From the NCBI GenBank assembly GCA_030248215.1, contig JASANG010000319.1, forward strand, positions 1 to 64,000: a stretch of 64,000 nucleotides of DNA, in the 5' to 3' direction. The notes beneath the pieces were generated by a model. The model searched no databases, had not been told where the DNA came from, and was given only the letters and a program-made list of their open reading frames with translations. Of this stretch, positions 1 through 11,718 are shown piece by piece. The translations under genes were made by a program, and so were the position numbers. Source of the stretch: Enoplolaimus lenunculus (lineage: Eukaryota > Nematoda > Enoplea > Enoplida > Thoracostomopsidae). The stretch's first letter is position 1; each line of letters opens with the position of its first letter.

Positions 1-1192
1 ATATAGAATCAGTTGCATTATCTGACTTGGGAGGCTATGGTGAGCAAGACGAACCCCAACATGCTTTAAAGTAAGAGTCGCTAAAAATAACTTAGAATTT
101 ACGCTGGATTTCAGGTAACTTGAATAGAATTATGGAAGGCCATTCCAATAATACTTCTATTTGACTAAAACTCTTTGACTAGAGGTGTGACTGGTTCATT
201 GGCTTGAATTGACTAGAGCGCAAGACTTTAAAGGCCGGAATGTCCTGCATAAGTTACAATCTTGACCCGTCGTCTGAGTTGTGGTAGAGCATGGCTAGAG
301 AATTTCAGAAAATTGAACTGTGTTTGCTCCTTGACCTGTCGCTAGACTGGATTGTTTTGAGTAGCGATCAGAATTTCATGTATTGGAAAAATTTGATATT
401 TTCGCACAATTTCATTTGGATGATATATTATTTTGAAAACACGTCCTAATCCAAATGGAAATATTTTGTGGGTAACTGAAGGTTACTGATCGGCAAAATG
501 TCTGAATTTTCCTTTTATCGGCAATGTCTACCGAAGGAATTAAATCGGCTGGATGTAACTTGAAACCGTTTTGATCATAGTGTCGATCGACTAAAGTTTC
601 ACTAAACATCTTTTCACTTATGTCTGCTGGATAGGAAACTGCAATTCATATTAACCGGATTAGGATTGACTGGAGTCTCAAGATTCACCAGCGATTGACT
701 AGAAGTACGTATTGTTAAATTTAATGACTAGAGAAACGAATGACTGACCACCAATGAACACTTCAAATTGCACTAGAGCATCAGTGAACCGTATGTAACA
801 ATTCTCTCTACGGACGTGCACCTTGAATACCAAAACACACAAAGCAAAATTCACAGAAATAAGGAGCAAACACAGTTCAATTTTCTGAAATTCTCTAGCC
901 ATGCTCTACCACAACTCAGACGACGGGTCAAGATTGTAACTTATGCAGGACATTCCGGCCTTTAAAGTCTTGCGCTCTAGTCAATTCAAGCCAATGAACC
1001 AGTCACACCTCTAGTCAAAGAGTTTTAGTCAAATAGAAGTATTATTGGAATGGCCTTCCATAATTCTATTCAAGTTACCTGAAATCCAGCGTAAATTCTA
1101 AGTTATTTTTAGCGACTCTTACTTTAAAGCATGTTGGGGTTCGTCTTGCTCACCATAGCCTCCCAAGTCAGATAATGCAACTGATTCTATAT
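1..1192. repeat. Long perfect inverted repeat, 332-bp arms
   Basis: Bases 1-332 are the reverse complement of 861-1192, and no mismatch was seen when read by eye. The spacer of 528 bp is single copy here. Both arms and the spacer are dotted with the short word GACTAGAG or TGACTAGA. The left arm starts at the first base of the window, so the repeat may extend further left. It may be a foldback-type transposon, a recent inverted duplication, or an assembly hairpin artefact. No coding region is convincing inside it. Confidence 0.9.
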
Positions 1193-2419
1193 GTACACCT
1201 AGATACCTACATACGCTTACATATCCTAGTGACAAGTAGGACTTTAGCCAGTAAAAGCCCCTAACAATGCAATCTCAACTAACGCCAAGAATCCTAACTA
1301 GCCAAGCTGAGCGGCCTACTTGTCTCTGAGCTCATGTATTCGCTTATATAGAGCCTTAAGTGCTCAGGCGCATATAAAAATAATTCGAGTCAAGGAGTGC
1401 GGGAGTTCCTCCTACGCCTCCTGATCTATGGAATAAAGTCGCCTAATCGGCTCCGCAACACAGCCCAGTGTTAAGAATAACACTGGTCGGCGAGATATTT
1501 TAAAAAACAAGTTTCGAAAAAACTTTCCGTTTCCGCCGGTTAGGGAGAATCCTGCCGTTTCCAGGTCCGGTAAAGCTGTTTAGACTCCGGAAAGGAAATA
1601 GGAACGCATGGCAAATCCTCCGAAACCTGTAACCCTATCCCTGGACAATCTCCGGTCGTGCTGACCACTCGAGAGAGGGGTTTTGAGTGCATTTTCGTTA
1701 TATATGTCGCGCGTGAGAACCTTTAATGCGCCTGAAAGCCCCGGACTAAAACCCGGAGCCATGCGGATACTATTACGTACGTTTCAGCTAAAAGTATACG
1801 TACACTAAATCACTCAACCGAGCACTTTCAACCCGGGGCGTCATCCCAAGGCTCAAGAAGCTCGACTATATACGTACTTATGTGATCTTACCCAATATCT
1901 AAGCGAACTCATAAAAAAAAATAAAGGATACATATATACATATACATATAAAGGAATATGAACACAATAGAAATAAACATAAAAACGTCACTAAAAGCAA
2001 AAATAATAATGACAACACAATAATAATAACAAAATCTAACGAAAACAACACAATTATCCATGTGAAACGGGGTACTTTAAGTTTAATCGATCCTAGCTGG
2101 TTAAGATAACAATCTCCTACTGGTACACCACTGGTGTAAGTAATACTTTATATTCGTGCCAAGATCAAATATTGGGGTGTTCCTGGTTGTTATTTGAGTC
2201 AATCCCCAAGGATTGACCATCCAAAGAAAGGTCCGGCTCTACCGATGATGATAGTGACGCCGTAACCGTTGCATCGACGGCGAGCCGGTTCGATTAGTAA
2301 AGCTTAATTTTTTATCACTGTTCAAGATATATATATACAAGTCGTTAGATTTTCCTTAACCAGCTTTATTCTGATTTTAAATACGTGTGTAGGGAATGCA
2401 ATTCCCGTAACACAGTTAC
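1193..2419. other. No gene seen; block with LTR-like signals
   Basis: No protein-like exon is recognisable. The part from about 1200 to 1870 is richer in G+C than its surroundings. It has a TATA-like TTATATAG near 1345 and an AATAAA near 1431, which could be promoter and polyadenylation signals of an old LTR or of a small unit, but no partner repeat is visible. From 1915 to 2060 the sequence is A-rich simple sequence. The 3' exons of the haspin gene were looked for on the minus strand here and not found. Confidence 0.35.
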
Positions 2420-5400
2420 TAGCCTGAAGTCATTGTAAACAGGTACGTTTGTTTGCGGTATTTGTATCCGAGCAAATGCGTAATCAATTATAGTTACTTT
2501 AACTCCATGAGATACTATTTCAACCGGTTCATCTGCAAAATTGAAAATATTAATTTATTCAACTACATATCAAATAAATTTTGCAGTTAAAGTAAAATTG
2601 CTAAAAATATACTCTGTAAATTTCAGTGAGTTGATAAATAAAGTAACTAGACGAATTAGTCGTTTCTGGTTATTTCTGAGTTAATATTAACAGTTAACAC
2701 TAACTTACTCTGAGCTGATTTAATTCCGGGCGAGTTGATTAAAATGAGTTTCGTCAATTCAAAATTCTGAGTTCTGAAAGACCTACCTAAGACTGAGTGA
2801 TTAAACTAATTATGAATTCAAATTAATCTAGAAAAATTTACAATGTGCAAGCCTACAAATATGCCTTGTAACTTTCCTTAAGCCAAAATAAGGCTGTTTA
2901 ATTTGTAGCTAAATGCAAGAAAGCACAAGACTTCTGGTGTACTATAGCATAATATAGTGAAACCTTAGGTTATAGTACGCTTCCCTCCAACAGTTGCTGA
3001 AATTTTCAAATTATGAAATCTTTTGTTTCCTGCTATTATAAGGTATTACTCTGCAGTCCCAGCCACATACCATCTCCGCTTAATCTGTATTTAATTTTGG
3101 ACGCCTGTGGAAGTCTACTGATTAAAATGTTGCCGCAATGCAAGTCACGGTGTTCGAACTGCAGAATGCGCTCGCTGATTGCTATCGCAACGCAAATTTG
3201 ACGCAGCACTGAAAGCATCTGTAAATATTTAGAAATTCACAGGCTTTATACTGCTGCACTTTCAAAACGTTTCAAAACTTACTGGCTCTTGTCTGCCAAC
3301 ATTTTAATTCTTGCATATTAACATATTTTATACCAAAAAATTTGATATTTTAGCATCATACAGTAAAAATCACCTTCGATGCCGACCTTTCCAATTTTCT
3401 GCATCTCAAGTGTGTAAGTTTCAAAATAAACCAAACTTCTCTCGTACTGTTTTTATTAACCACAATAGGCGGAGTTCGTAACATATGAATAAACTAATTA
3501 GGTTTCGTTTATGTTGCCATATTGCAGGTGTTAACAAACGTCAAGTTAGCAAGGTCAAAAAGATAATAAGGCCAAACATGAAACGACGTTACATAACTGT
3601 ACACATTTGTTTAACCACTAACCTCATTTAAGGTGAATATTTGAGCGTTATCTAATGATACTCCGACATCATCGTACTCGTACACCATATACAGCTGATC
3701 GGCGGAATATTCTGAAGGGCTAAAACCGCTCAAAAAATTTTGTTACCACAGGGTAACTTGACATTTTAAACACTAAGTAGGTATAAAGTTTTGAACTATT
3801 TTTGTACTGTTGGAAATATTTGTACAACAGGTTAAAGCCATGATTTTTTCAATTTAAATTGCACTCATTTTCGTAGATGTTCAATACTACCTAGTGAATA
3901 CTGGGCATCAGTTATTGATCGAATTCACACAAAATTTAGAAATATTGTGACACAGGATTCAGAAAATAGCAGCATAAAATTTTAAATTGTACATTGAAAT
4001 TTTGTATATTTCTTGAAACTTCTGCAGGGTCTGTGCTTTATTTGCGCGAGCAACAAAAAATTCTCGAAATGAATAGAATATCTGTTGCTAAACATTAAAT
4101 TCTTCAAATCTGATCCATGAAATTTTTAGATGGAGAAAAGACCCGCTCCACTGTGTTCGCGTACCTTAATTTTTCAGATGCACCCGTTGTTTCCTCGTAC
4201 CGATGCCAAGCGTCCACAAGTTTTGAATGATAGGATCCTCGGACTAAGGTTGCAGAACGCAGTTGTACGAATCCGTCGCTGAGTCCAGGAACGATAATGT
4301 GTTTTGATATTTGTTCCGAAATAATTAATTCAGATGCAAGTTCTTCCGCGGATTGGCCTAAATTGTTACCGCCGTTTTTAGTTGTTGTTTTCCGGACAGA
4401 ATGTGATCTTTTGTTCGATTTCATGGCTTCAGAACTAGACGGTTCCACAATGGGAATGACCTTCATGACTGAAAATTCAGGATTAAAAAAACTAAAATTT
4501 GCGTAACATTTAATTGAGACATGCGGAAATAGAGATGAAATTCCACGCGACTACCCATCAGCCAACAACATGCGGCATGGCTGCGTGTGGCAAGCACGAG
4601 CACCAATAAAATCTTCACACAAATCAATACTTTGGTAGAAACGCAAAGTACTCCGTAAAGCACGCTTTGTGTAAGCTTATATACCAATATCGGTTAATAG
4701 CTTTACCGGTCTTATAATTGATTTGTAAACGTGACTTAAGGTATATATGATAATAATCAATAAGTTGTACCGAAAACGAAGTAATAATACCGCGATCGAA
4801 GTAGAACCTGATAGCCACTAGTTGGTGGTAATCATACTACATTGGCCTAAGACACGGGCAGTAGCCCGAAGAAAACAAGGGGGCTCAGCTCCTCTGGAAG
4901 AATTTTGCCTCCCGACCCTAGAAAACTTTCAACCTTGCTTGTAAGTCATAGAGAACCCTTGTGTGCCCCTTCTGAAATGAAATTTAGCCCCCAAGCTAGG
5001 TGCACTGGCTACTGGTCTGCTAAGACATACAGACGATTTCCTGATTACCACCGCTTAGGGTGTAGTAGTCGGGAGTAAATTTAATATCGCAGCAAAAAAA
5101 TTGAAAAATACAGAAAATTAATAGTATAAATCATAGATTCTTCTTGTAAGCACCAGCATTACCTTGCTTTTCCGAGGGTAAACTGTGTGCAGGTTATAAA
5201 CATTTTGCCATTGACAATTATTTGCGGTTCTTAATTTTTACAGTATCTTTGGAAAAATGGCAACCAGATTCTAGTAAGTATATTTAGATTAAATTTAAAT
5301 ACGATTTTTGCCAATCAAAAATAGAAAAACTATAGTACAGATCATAAAGTCGACGTTAAAGTGGCATACGTGGTAAATTGCTAAGTTTACGTTTTCATGT

Positions 5401-7665
5401 TATAGCGATAAAATAAAATTACTATCCTTCAAAAAATTAATACTACAATCATGAATAATAATTTAAAAGACCAGATGGTTATACAGCAGACATTATTTAA
5501 CCTGATGGAAGCCCTTGCGGATCAGTCAGCCGGTACACATCGCCTTGTGATCCTTCACCAATTTTACTAATGTCGATGGCTGCAAGTAAATTTGGAAGCG
5601 CTTCGAATGAGGTTAAATACATGCCGTTCTGATTCTTGACCAGTTCTCGCAGACGAAAAAACTTGGGGTCATCTGTCCCAGGCTTCTAAAAAGATTGTGA
5701 TCCGGCCAGTAATTAAGCTCTTGTTCATTTTCCATAGGCAGGTTTAGGCTTAGACTAAAAGAGTTACCTAAGTAAACCTACACATAAGCCTAAAGCGTTT
5801 GCCTACGCCCTTATCCGAAGTCTTGATGATTCAATTTTATACTGGCAAGAACGTTTGCACTTGTAACAACAAGCAGATCCACACGCGAAGGCGGGGTGTG
5901 CGTGTGCCCATCCGCTGAAAATTTGGTGAAAATTACATAGGTTCCTTACCTTTCAAGTTTTTAATATTGTGCGTTTCATGCAAATTACTATAACTCTGCC
6001 GCGGTTAGAGGGTTAGGTTCATAACACACTAAAAATATCGCCTGTGACACTCTTCATATTGTCCCTATAATACGAATTAAGCCGTTAGGAGGCAAAGCGT
6101 GCTCAGGGGTTATAGTTTTCTATATACACAGCAAAAGAATGACCCACAAATGGTAATTTAACAAAACCATTCAATACTAAAATGACATTTGGCTTCTCGT
6201 TTAACTCTCTAAAATGTTCTTGTCAAAATTTTTATATTAACTTCTTACACTGCAAATAATGGCGAGTCAAATTGACTCTCTTTCAAATAGGCTTTTCAGG
6301 AGTACACAAACTGAGTCAAATTTGTCTCCGCCACAGTCAAACGTTCGAATCTCAGTAAATCGAATGTGACTATGGTGGAGTCGAATTTTGACTCAATTTA
6401 TGTAGTCCTGAAAGCGTACTTCGGAGAGTCAATTTGACTCGCCATTTTTTGCAGTATACCAATTTTTCCTATGCCCGACACTGTATTTATTTTGTCTCTC
6501 CAGAGGGCACGCACGTGTTATTCGGCTACGGACTGTTCTTTTTAATTCACCTGAAGTTATTGACCCCAACACTGTTCTTTTTTTATATTCTTTCATTTGA
6601 GCAGAACTGACTAAGAATTTTTGTCGATTGCTAAGCCCACTAATCCTTTTTCTGCATTCTGTTACATATTTGAACAGTGTATGCCGTTCTTCGGCGTTGG
6701 TCTCATTTATGGGTTCTAACTGAGACGTATAGACTATATCCACTAACAAAATCTTAGTGATGCGAAATCGTATTGATCTGCGCTCAAAATGGGTGGCAAA
6801 ATATGTAGGTCGAAGCATTTTACGTTAACAAATGGAAAAAAGTATAATTCCAACTATGTCGTGCTTGTGCATATTTTGAATCCCTGTGCGTTCTAAAATA
6901 CTATAGTTGTTTTGGAATAAAAGTGGCGAAATATCAGGGGCGGCATGAGGCAAAGTTTCATACCTTATATGGAGCAAAATATCATGAGAAGGGGCAAATG
7001 TTTAAAGCTTTCATAACTTAGAGTTGGGCAAAATATCGTACGAAACCGCGCCTTCAATATCGCAAGTTTAAAATTTATTCATATGTCAAAACCTAAGAGG
7101 CCCCTTCGGTTCTGTGATGTTTTTTTTGAAAATTTTGGATGCTCTCGGTTCATAATAAATTTGTAGATCTGCCTACGCCAGCCGCACAATATTACTCAAA
7201 CTGCCTGAATTAGCATTGTGCACAGTTCAAAATTATTCTCATAGCTCCAGATCAAGTCATCAAACATCCGCTTCTTACCTCTTTTCCTTTGATTCGCTTT
7301 GGTTTCATCCATTCGCCGCCGTTTTCTTCTTCATTGCTAGTGTTTCTATTGAGTAAAGCTACCAATGAACAGCCAGCAAGCGAACAACAAACTGCGAAAC
7401 GGTGATCCCTATTTGACGAAGCTTTTTCATGAGATTTCCGCCATTCAGAATTCTTCGTAATGACGTCAACGCAACCAATACGTTTTCCTATTGAAAAATT
7501 GTTTTGCAGATCGCGAAGTACACAAGATTGAGTTTTGTTTCCATTATCAAGTTTGAGCTGAATTTTTGCACAGTTACACTGGCAGCTGCTTCGACTTTGA
7601 AAAAATTCCGGAAAACAGTACAATAAACTTCGCCGGACAGCTTTAGTCATTTGGAAATAAAGCAT
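2420..7665 (-). CDS. Haspin-type serine/threonine kinase (6 exons seen, 3' end missing)
   Basis: Haspin kinases phosphorylate histone H3 at Thr3 in mitosis, marking centromeres for the Aurora B complex. Exons on the minus strand, high to low: 7665-7279, 5685-5502, 4468-4165, 3719-3623, 3218-3071 and 2532 to about 2420 (an alternative donor gives 2447). All junctions are GT..AG and phases agree at each join. Visible landmarks: glycine loop KIGEGSQGDVY in exon 2; the lysine of SVMKVIPI across the exon 2-3 join; the helix C glutamate in ASELIISEQ (exon 3); hinge region DQLYMVYEYDDVG (exon 4); catalytic loop HRDLHCGN (exon 5); metal-binding IIDYAFAR (exon 6), where haspins have DYT instead of DFG. 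The lysine-helix C insert KSNKRSHSVRK is long and basic. The tryptophan usual after HRDLH is cysteine here. Exon 1 has the strong donor GAG|GTAAGA, but its start codon at 7665 is a guess. The C-lobe exons (the GDYQFDIYR region) are not in the window, so the gene either continues left or is truncated. Confidence 0.85.
4855..5029. mobile_element. hAT-like MITE, CAGxCCxGTAGCC family, copy 1
   Basis: A 175-bp element lies in the haspin intron between exons 2 and 3. It is flanked by the 8-bp direct repeat CTAAGACA (4847-4854 and 5030-5037). Its ends are imperfect inverted repeats: CGGGCAGTAGCC at the left and GGCTACTGGTCTG at the right. They match the ends of the copies at 11719-13054 and 14917-15075. 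Eight-base duplications and CAG-type ends fit hAT transposons. It has no coding capacity. Confidence 0.8.
6248..6456. mobile_element. Palindromic TA-flanked MITE (CACTGCAAA family)
   Basis: This 209-bp element lies between TA dinucleotides in a haspin intron. It begins CACTGCAAATAATGGCGAG and ends with the near reverse complement. Inner blocks are also inverted copies (AGGAGTACACAAACTGAG against its complement near 6410), so the whole element can fold into one hairpin. TA duplication and this shape suggest a Tc1/mariner-type non-autonomous element. Related partial copies lie near 8490-8580 and 51247-51360. Confidence 0.8.
6480..6830. repeat. Dispersed repeat fragment (CTCTCCAGAG family)
   Basis: The stretch holds CTCTCCAGAGGGCAC followed by GTTATTCGGCTACGG, and further on GTGTTACATATTTGA-like words. 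The same order recurs near 22790-22850 and 24280-24340, with the second part near 24870-24950. A 129-codon minus-strand open frame crosses it. It starts in the repeat and ends inside the adjoining MITE, so I do not regard it as a host exon. Confidence 0.6.
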
Positions 7666-7731
7666 CTAAATCATGCAGATACATTATGCAGCATGTACCA
7701 CAAAACCATATATATAACTGTTCGAGATATT

Positions 7732-8101
7732 GGCTGCGTTTCCGAAATCTTACTTAAGCGCTTACTTAAGTTATATTTAAGTAATTACTAAAGTTGACAA
7801 CTTAAGTAAATACTTAAATTTCGAGCAAAATCAAATAACCGCCAAATGTCAGTCATTGTCATAACAAAAAAGTAACAGTTTTGCTTTATATTAAAAAGAC
7901 ACCGTGAGGGTACAATTTCAATTAGACTAAGGTTAGTATATATGCCTGAATGGTAAATTTGTAATCTATCAAACATATTCAGTGACTTAAGTATTTACTT
8001 AACTTAAGCATGCTTTTAAAAACGACGAAATCGTTAAGTAAATTACTTAGCACGTACTTTAGTACTAAGTCGTCCTTAAGTAGGGCTTCGGAAACCCAGC
8101 C
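7732..8101. mobile_element. MITE with GGCTGxGTTTCCGAA ends and CTTAAGTA repeats
   Basis: The left end GGCTGCGTTTCCGAA is mirrored at the right by TTCGGAAACCCAGCC. Inward of both ends are many copies of ACTTAAGTA and TTACTTAAG, which pair with each other. About 370 bp, no coding capacity. No clear target duplication was found, so the superfamily is open. It lies just upstream of the first recognised haspin exon and could influence its promoter. Confidence 0.65.
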
Positions 8102-8793
8102 TTTACGTAGTTTATATCATAAAACATGGGTCAAACCGTAACAATTGTTCCTGCAAAGAATTTTGACAAATTTATGAAGTATTAAATCTCACAGTAAAAG
8201 TTTGAAATGTTATCGTTCATAGTAATTTATTAAAATTTGATGAATGAGACTAAAGTTGCTTACCACGTTTCCAGAGGTTAGCTCACTACGGATCTGGGAT
8301 GGTGTTTTTCCCGAAAAATTAAATCGACCGGAAAAACGATTATTCCGTTTTACCGGAAAACGGAAAAATTGAAAAACATGTATACTCGTGGTCCAATAAA
8401 TATAAAGACGTTAGTAAATACTAAGTCTGTGGTTCCAAAATGATACTAAGAGACTTACATTACTGTTTCATTATGTATCAGTATTTTGTAGCACACGATA
8501 AGCATACACAAACTGAGTAAAATTGGACTCCGCCAGAGTCAACTTCGACTCACTGATTGACTCACCACTTTTGCAGTGTAGGGTTAATGTCGCATTACAA
8601 AATGTAAGTACTTCAACTGTCTAAAAATGGCTTTTGCCTGCAGATAGCTGGCCACGATCTAACTGGTTTGAGCTCAGTAAAAAATCTTGCAACAGAATTT
8701 GTAATTTCATTGATACATATATTTAATCAGAATTTGATACCTAAACTGACACGTCATACAACTGGGAATGTTGCTTCTGGCAAAACAACACAA
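8102..8793. other. No gene seen; repeat fragments
   Basis: A short CCGGAAAA/TTTTCCG-rich patch lies near 8315-8375. A degraded end of the CACTGCAAA MITE family lies at about 8490-8581 (ending CTTTTGCAGTG before TA). Nothing protein-like was recognised. Confidence 0.5.
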
Positions 8794-9064
8794 TTAACCC
8801 TTTCACTCATAGCGTATACTATGAGCAACTAAATAAAAGGATGTACGAGCAATACACACACTGTCAGCAGCGTTTAACATTTATAACATATATGCGCAGT
8901 GCAAAATCTCCACAAGACGTGAGAGCCTACTCGGGCTCGAATGTCAAGCTCCTATAGATCAGTGGTCATCGTATACGCCTCCCACCCATGAGACTGCGGA
9001 TCGAATCTTACCTTGAAATTACATCTCGTATGAAGTTGAAAATATTCATGTGAGAAAGGGTTAA
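8794..9064 (+). mobile_element. TTAA-bounded element with tRNA-like core
   Basis: The element runs from TTAA (8794-8797) to TTAA (9061-9064), with inverted ends CCCTTTCACTCAT and ATGTGAGAAAGGG. In the interior, near 8945-9010, is a tRNA-like block: a box A-like TATAGATCAGTGGT, a possible anticodon arm with CTCCCACCCATGAGA, and a box B-like GGATCGAATCT. TTAA targets are typical of piggyBac-type elements and box A/B of tRNA-derived SINEs; here both occur in one unit. Similar units lie at 13582-14131 and 30562-30890. Confidence 0.65.
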
Positions 9065-11710
9065 AATACATTTACAGCAATCATTTTAGAAGAACTCATC
9101 ACTAAATACATCATGAGTAATATTAGGCATCAATTGAGGAAACAAACTGAATCGGCGCCATATAACACGTATAAAGCCAAACTTATTTCGGATACGCGTG
9201 AGAAACAATTACAATTGTTCCATTTTTCGCAACGTTTTGCCGTTGTTTTTACGCAAGCTGACTGCTAAGATTCATATTATTATACAGTATTTTTCTGTTT
9301 TTACATTTCGAAAAAAACGAAAAGGACTGGAAAACCGTTACGTCGTTCGTTTTTTGGTGCACTACCATGCTATGCATTAACGCAAATGAGTTTTAAACAC
9401 TGATACTGGATTTAGACTTTCTTGTAAATTTACCGATTTTAAGCCAAATTATAAATTTTCATGAAAAGTATTGCTGTTAACATTAGGAGTTGTAACTTTT
9501 AATTTTATTTTTTATCTACACGTGAAGACTATATGAAAGGAACCGATAGTTTTAACCCGAAACTCGCACAGGTTGCAATATTAAGCCTCGTATTTTAAAC
9601 TATTCGTGTAAAAAATATGTATAAAATGAGTATACTGAGTTTTAACCAAGATGTTGCAAACACTGTTTTGCAAGTAGAGAAATGCTAAAATGTCAAACGA
9701 ACCAGGGTATAAAACGCTAAGTAAACACTGTTCATCATCACTTATTTATCACCGGCATGTTTACCTTATGTTTTACAAGTAAAAATTAAAAGCATTCGCA
9801 GCGTGCTAAATCGCAGTTATTTGACAAAAACTCGTTAGCCAAAAGTCCCGAATGAAATATAATTTGTCTTACTTTTCACAAATTTTATTGGTTCTGATGG
9901 GAAAACCTGGCAATGTTACTGGGCAAATGCTTAAGCTTACGGTTACTGTTAAGCTTAAACTTAGGTGAATGATTAGGCAAATTTTTGGGCAGTCTTGAAA
10001 AAAATAGCACAAAATTGAATCAAAAGTTTGTTAGTGAAAAAGCCACTCCCCATTTTATGTACTGTGACGGACTACGAAAGTGCCAAATTGTGTGCGAATG
10101 CTTATGCTCGGTAAGCCTTTTCCGAAACTGAAGCATAAGCAAGGGCCTAAGCTTGACCTTAATCCTATAAGTCGATGGAAGATAGTACAATATATATTTA
10201 GAATCGTCTCGTTTAATACAAAATAAAAACGTGTCATCTGGATTTATGGAAATATAATAGTGTTCAAACGCTTAAAAATATCACAAAAAAGCTTTTACAG
10301 GTGTGTTGTTTAAGCTTGCAATTTTGCAACCTCATTCTATTGGATATAAAAATTGCAAAACCACTAACAGGCATATTTTTATGTAATCGGATATACATCA
10401 AGCTTTGCAGCCGCGTAAAATTTGAGCCTCGTGTATATATCGTCACGTCACATTCACGCTTACGTTCAGGCATTCAGGCTCCGGTTCACAGGCGTCCGGT
10501 AAGGAAAATCGTTACTTATGCGCTGTTAAGAATAAACTTGACCTAAATCCTAAATTTGTTTATGTGGATTTAGCCGACGCCGACCCGCATCAACTATAGG
10601 GATCTGCCCTACTTAACGCTCAGATTAATCCTAAGCATAAGCCTACGCCTAAACAGAAGCAGAAGCCTGAGCTTAAGCGTAAGCCTTTGGTTAAAGTCAA
10701 CGCTTCTCAGACTTTAATTCACCTCATTCCTCCAGTTCCCCATTGGGCAGATTTCAATAAATTATTAACATGGGCAGCGATGCCAATAAGGGTTGCGCTA
10801 TACTTTTGTTGACGTCCGGCGACGGACAATTCCTAAGCGTGTAGTTGCCATGTCATCAGGTTTCTTAAAAAGCTGGCAACGAAGGAAAATTTATAATAAA
10901 TTTTCACCCGACCACATTTGACTGTTCTAGTTTTATACTCATTTTAAGGCAAAATTGGTGATATAGAGCCAAAATAGTTGTCTTATTTAGAAAACTAAAA
11001 TACACATTTTGCCTCATTTCATTCGCTTGGCTTGGTTCAATTTTCAATAGTTAATTATACTAAAACCAACGGAACAGTTGGAAGAACAGTGTTGGCTGCA
11101 TTTTGTTTTTGATTTTAAATGATGAAACCTTGTAGGCTGGCCCATTCCACTTAAATGGACCAATTATAGTTGATAAAGGACACCGATATTCGGTGGCTTT
11201 TTCAATGCACGACAACCGCGGAAGCACACTTCACGCATATGGCACAATTGTTGAAATTCAGTGATAACTGAACTCTACGGCTTATGAAACAGTTTCTGTA
11301 CTCAATGAAGACTACAATTTAAAAAAATTTTTATGAATGAGTTAAAAATCGAAAATAAAATGCTGCTAGACCGGTAACTACAAAGGATCTTAATTAATAT
11401 ACAATCTCTAGAAGGTTTTTTTAAATTTAAGTTGAAAACATTAATATTGCGAATTAAACAAGACACAACCTTGTTGCTTCAAAAAACAGACATGTCTTGT
11501 GGAATCTGTAGATCAGAAACATCACCACAGGGTTGTCACGAGACCGAATTTTGTTTTGTCTCATTTAGTAAATAAACTTGATTTGGCACTTCTAGTGATT
11601 ATTTCACGCTGTAACGTTTATATATTAAACTGGTGTGAGCATAAATCGAGTTTCATCGGTGCATCTGCCAAATATGTCTTTGCACCATTACCAAAACTTT
11701 ATAGCCCAAC
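9065..11710. other. No gene seen; AT-rich spacer with AAGCCT-type runs
   Basis: No exon was recognised on either strand. Clusters of degenerate AAGCTTAAG, AAGCCTAAG and AAGCCTACGCC words lie near 9925-9970, 10085-10170 and 10620-10690. They resemble decayed telomere-like or minisatellite DNA. Short open frames here have no protein-like composition. Confidence 0.45.
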
Positions 11711-11718
11711 CAAGCTAA

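Noticed and set aside
1580-1762. 60-codon minus-strand ORF (MAPGFSPGLSG)
   Set aside because: No family, no splice partners, and it lies in a block with LTR-like signals.
6429-6818. 129-codon minus-strand ORF as a haspin exon
   Set aside because: It crosses a dispersed repeat and ends in a MITE; skipping it leaves the haspin phases intact (exon 1 phase 0 to exon 2 phase 0).
8945-9010. Functional tRNA gene
   Set aside because: Box A and B-like words are present, but stems are poorly paired and the block lies inside a TTAA-bounded repeat with other copies.
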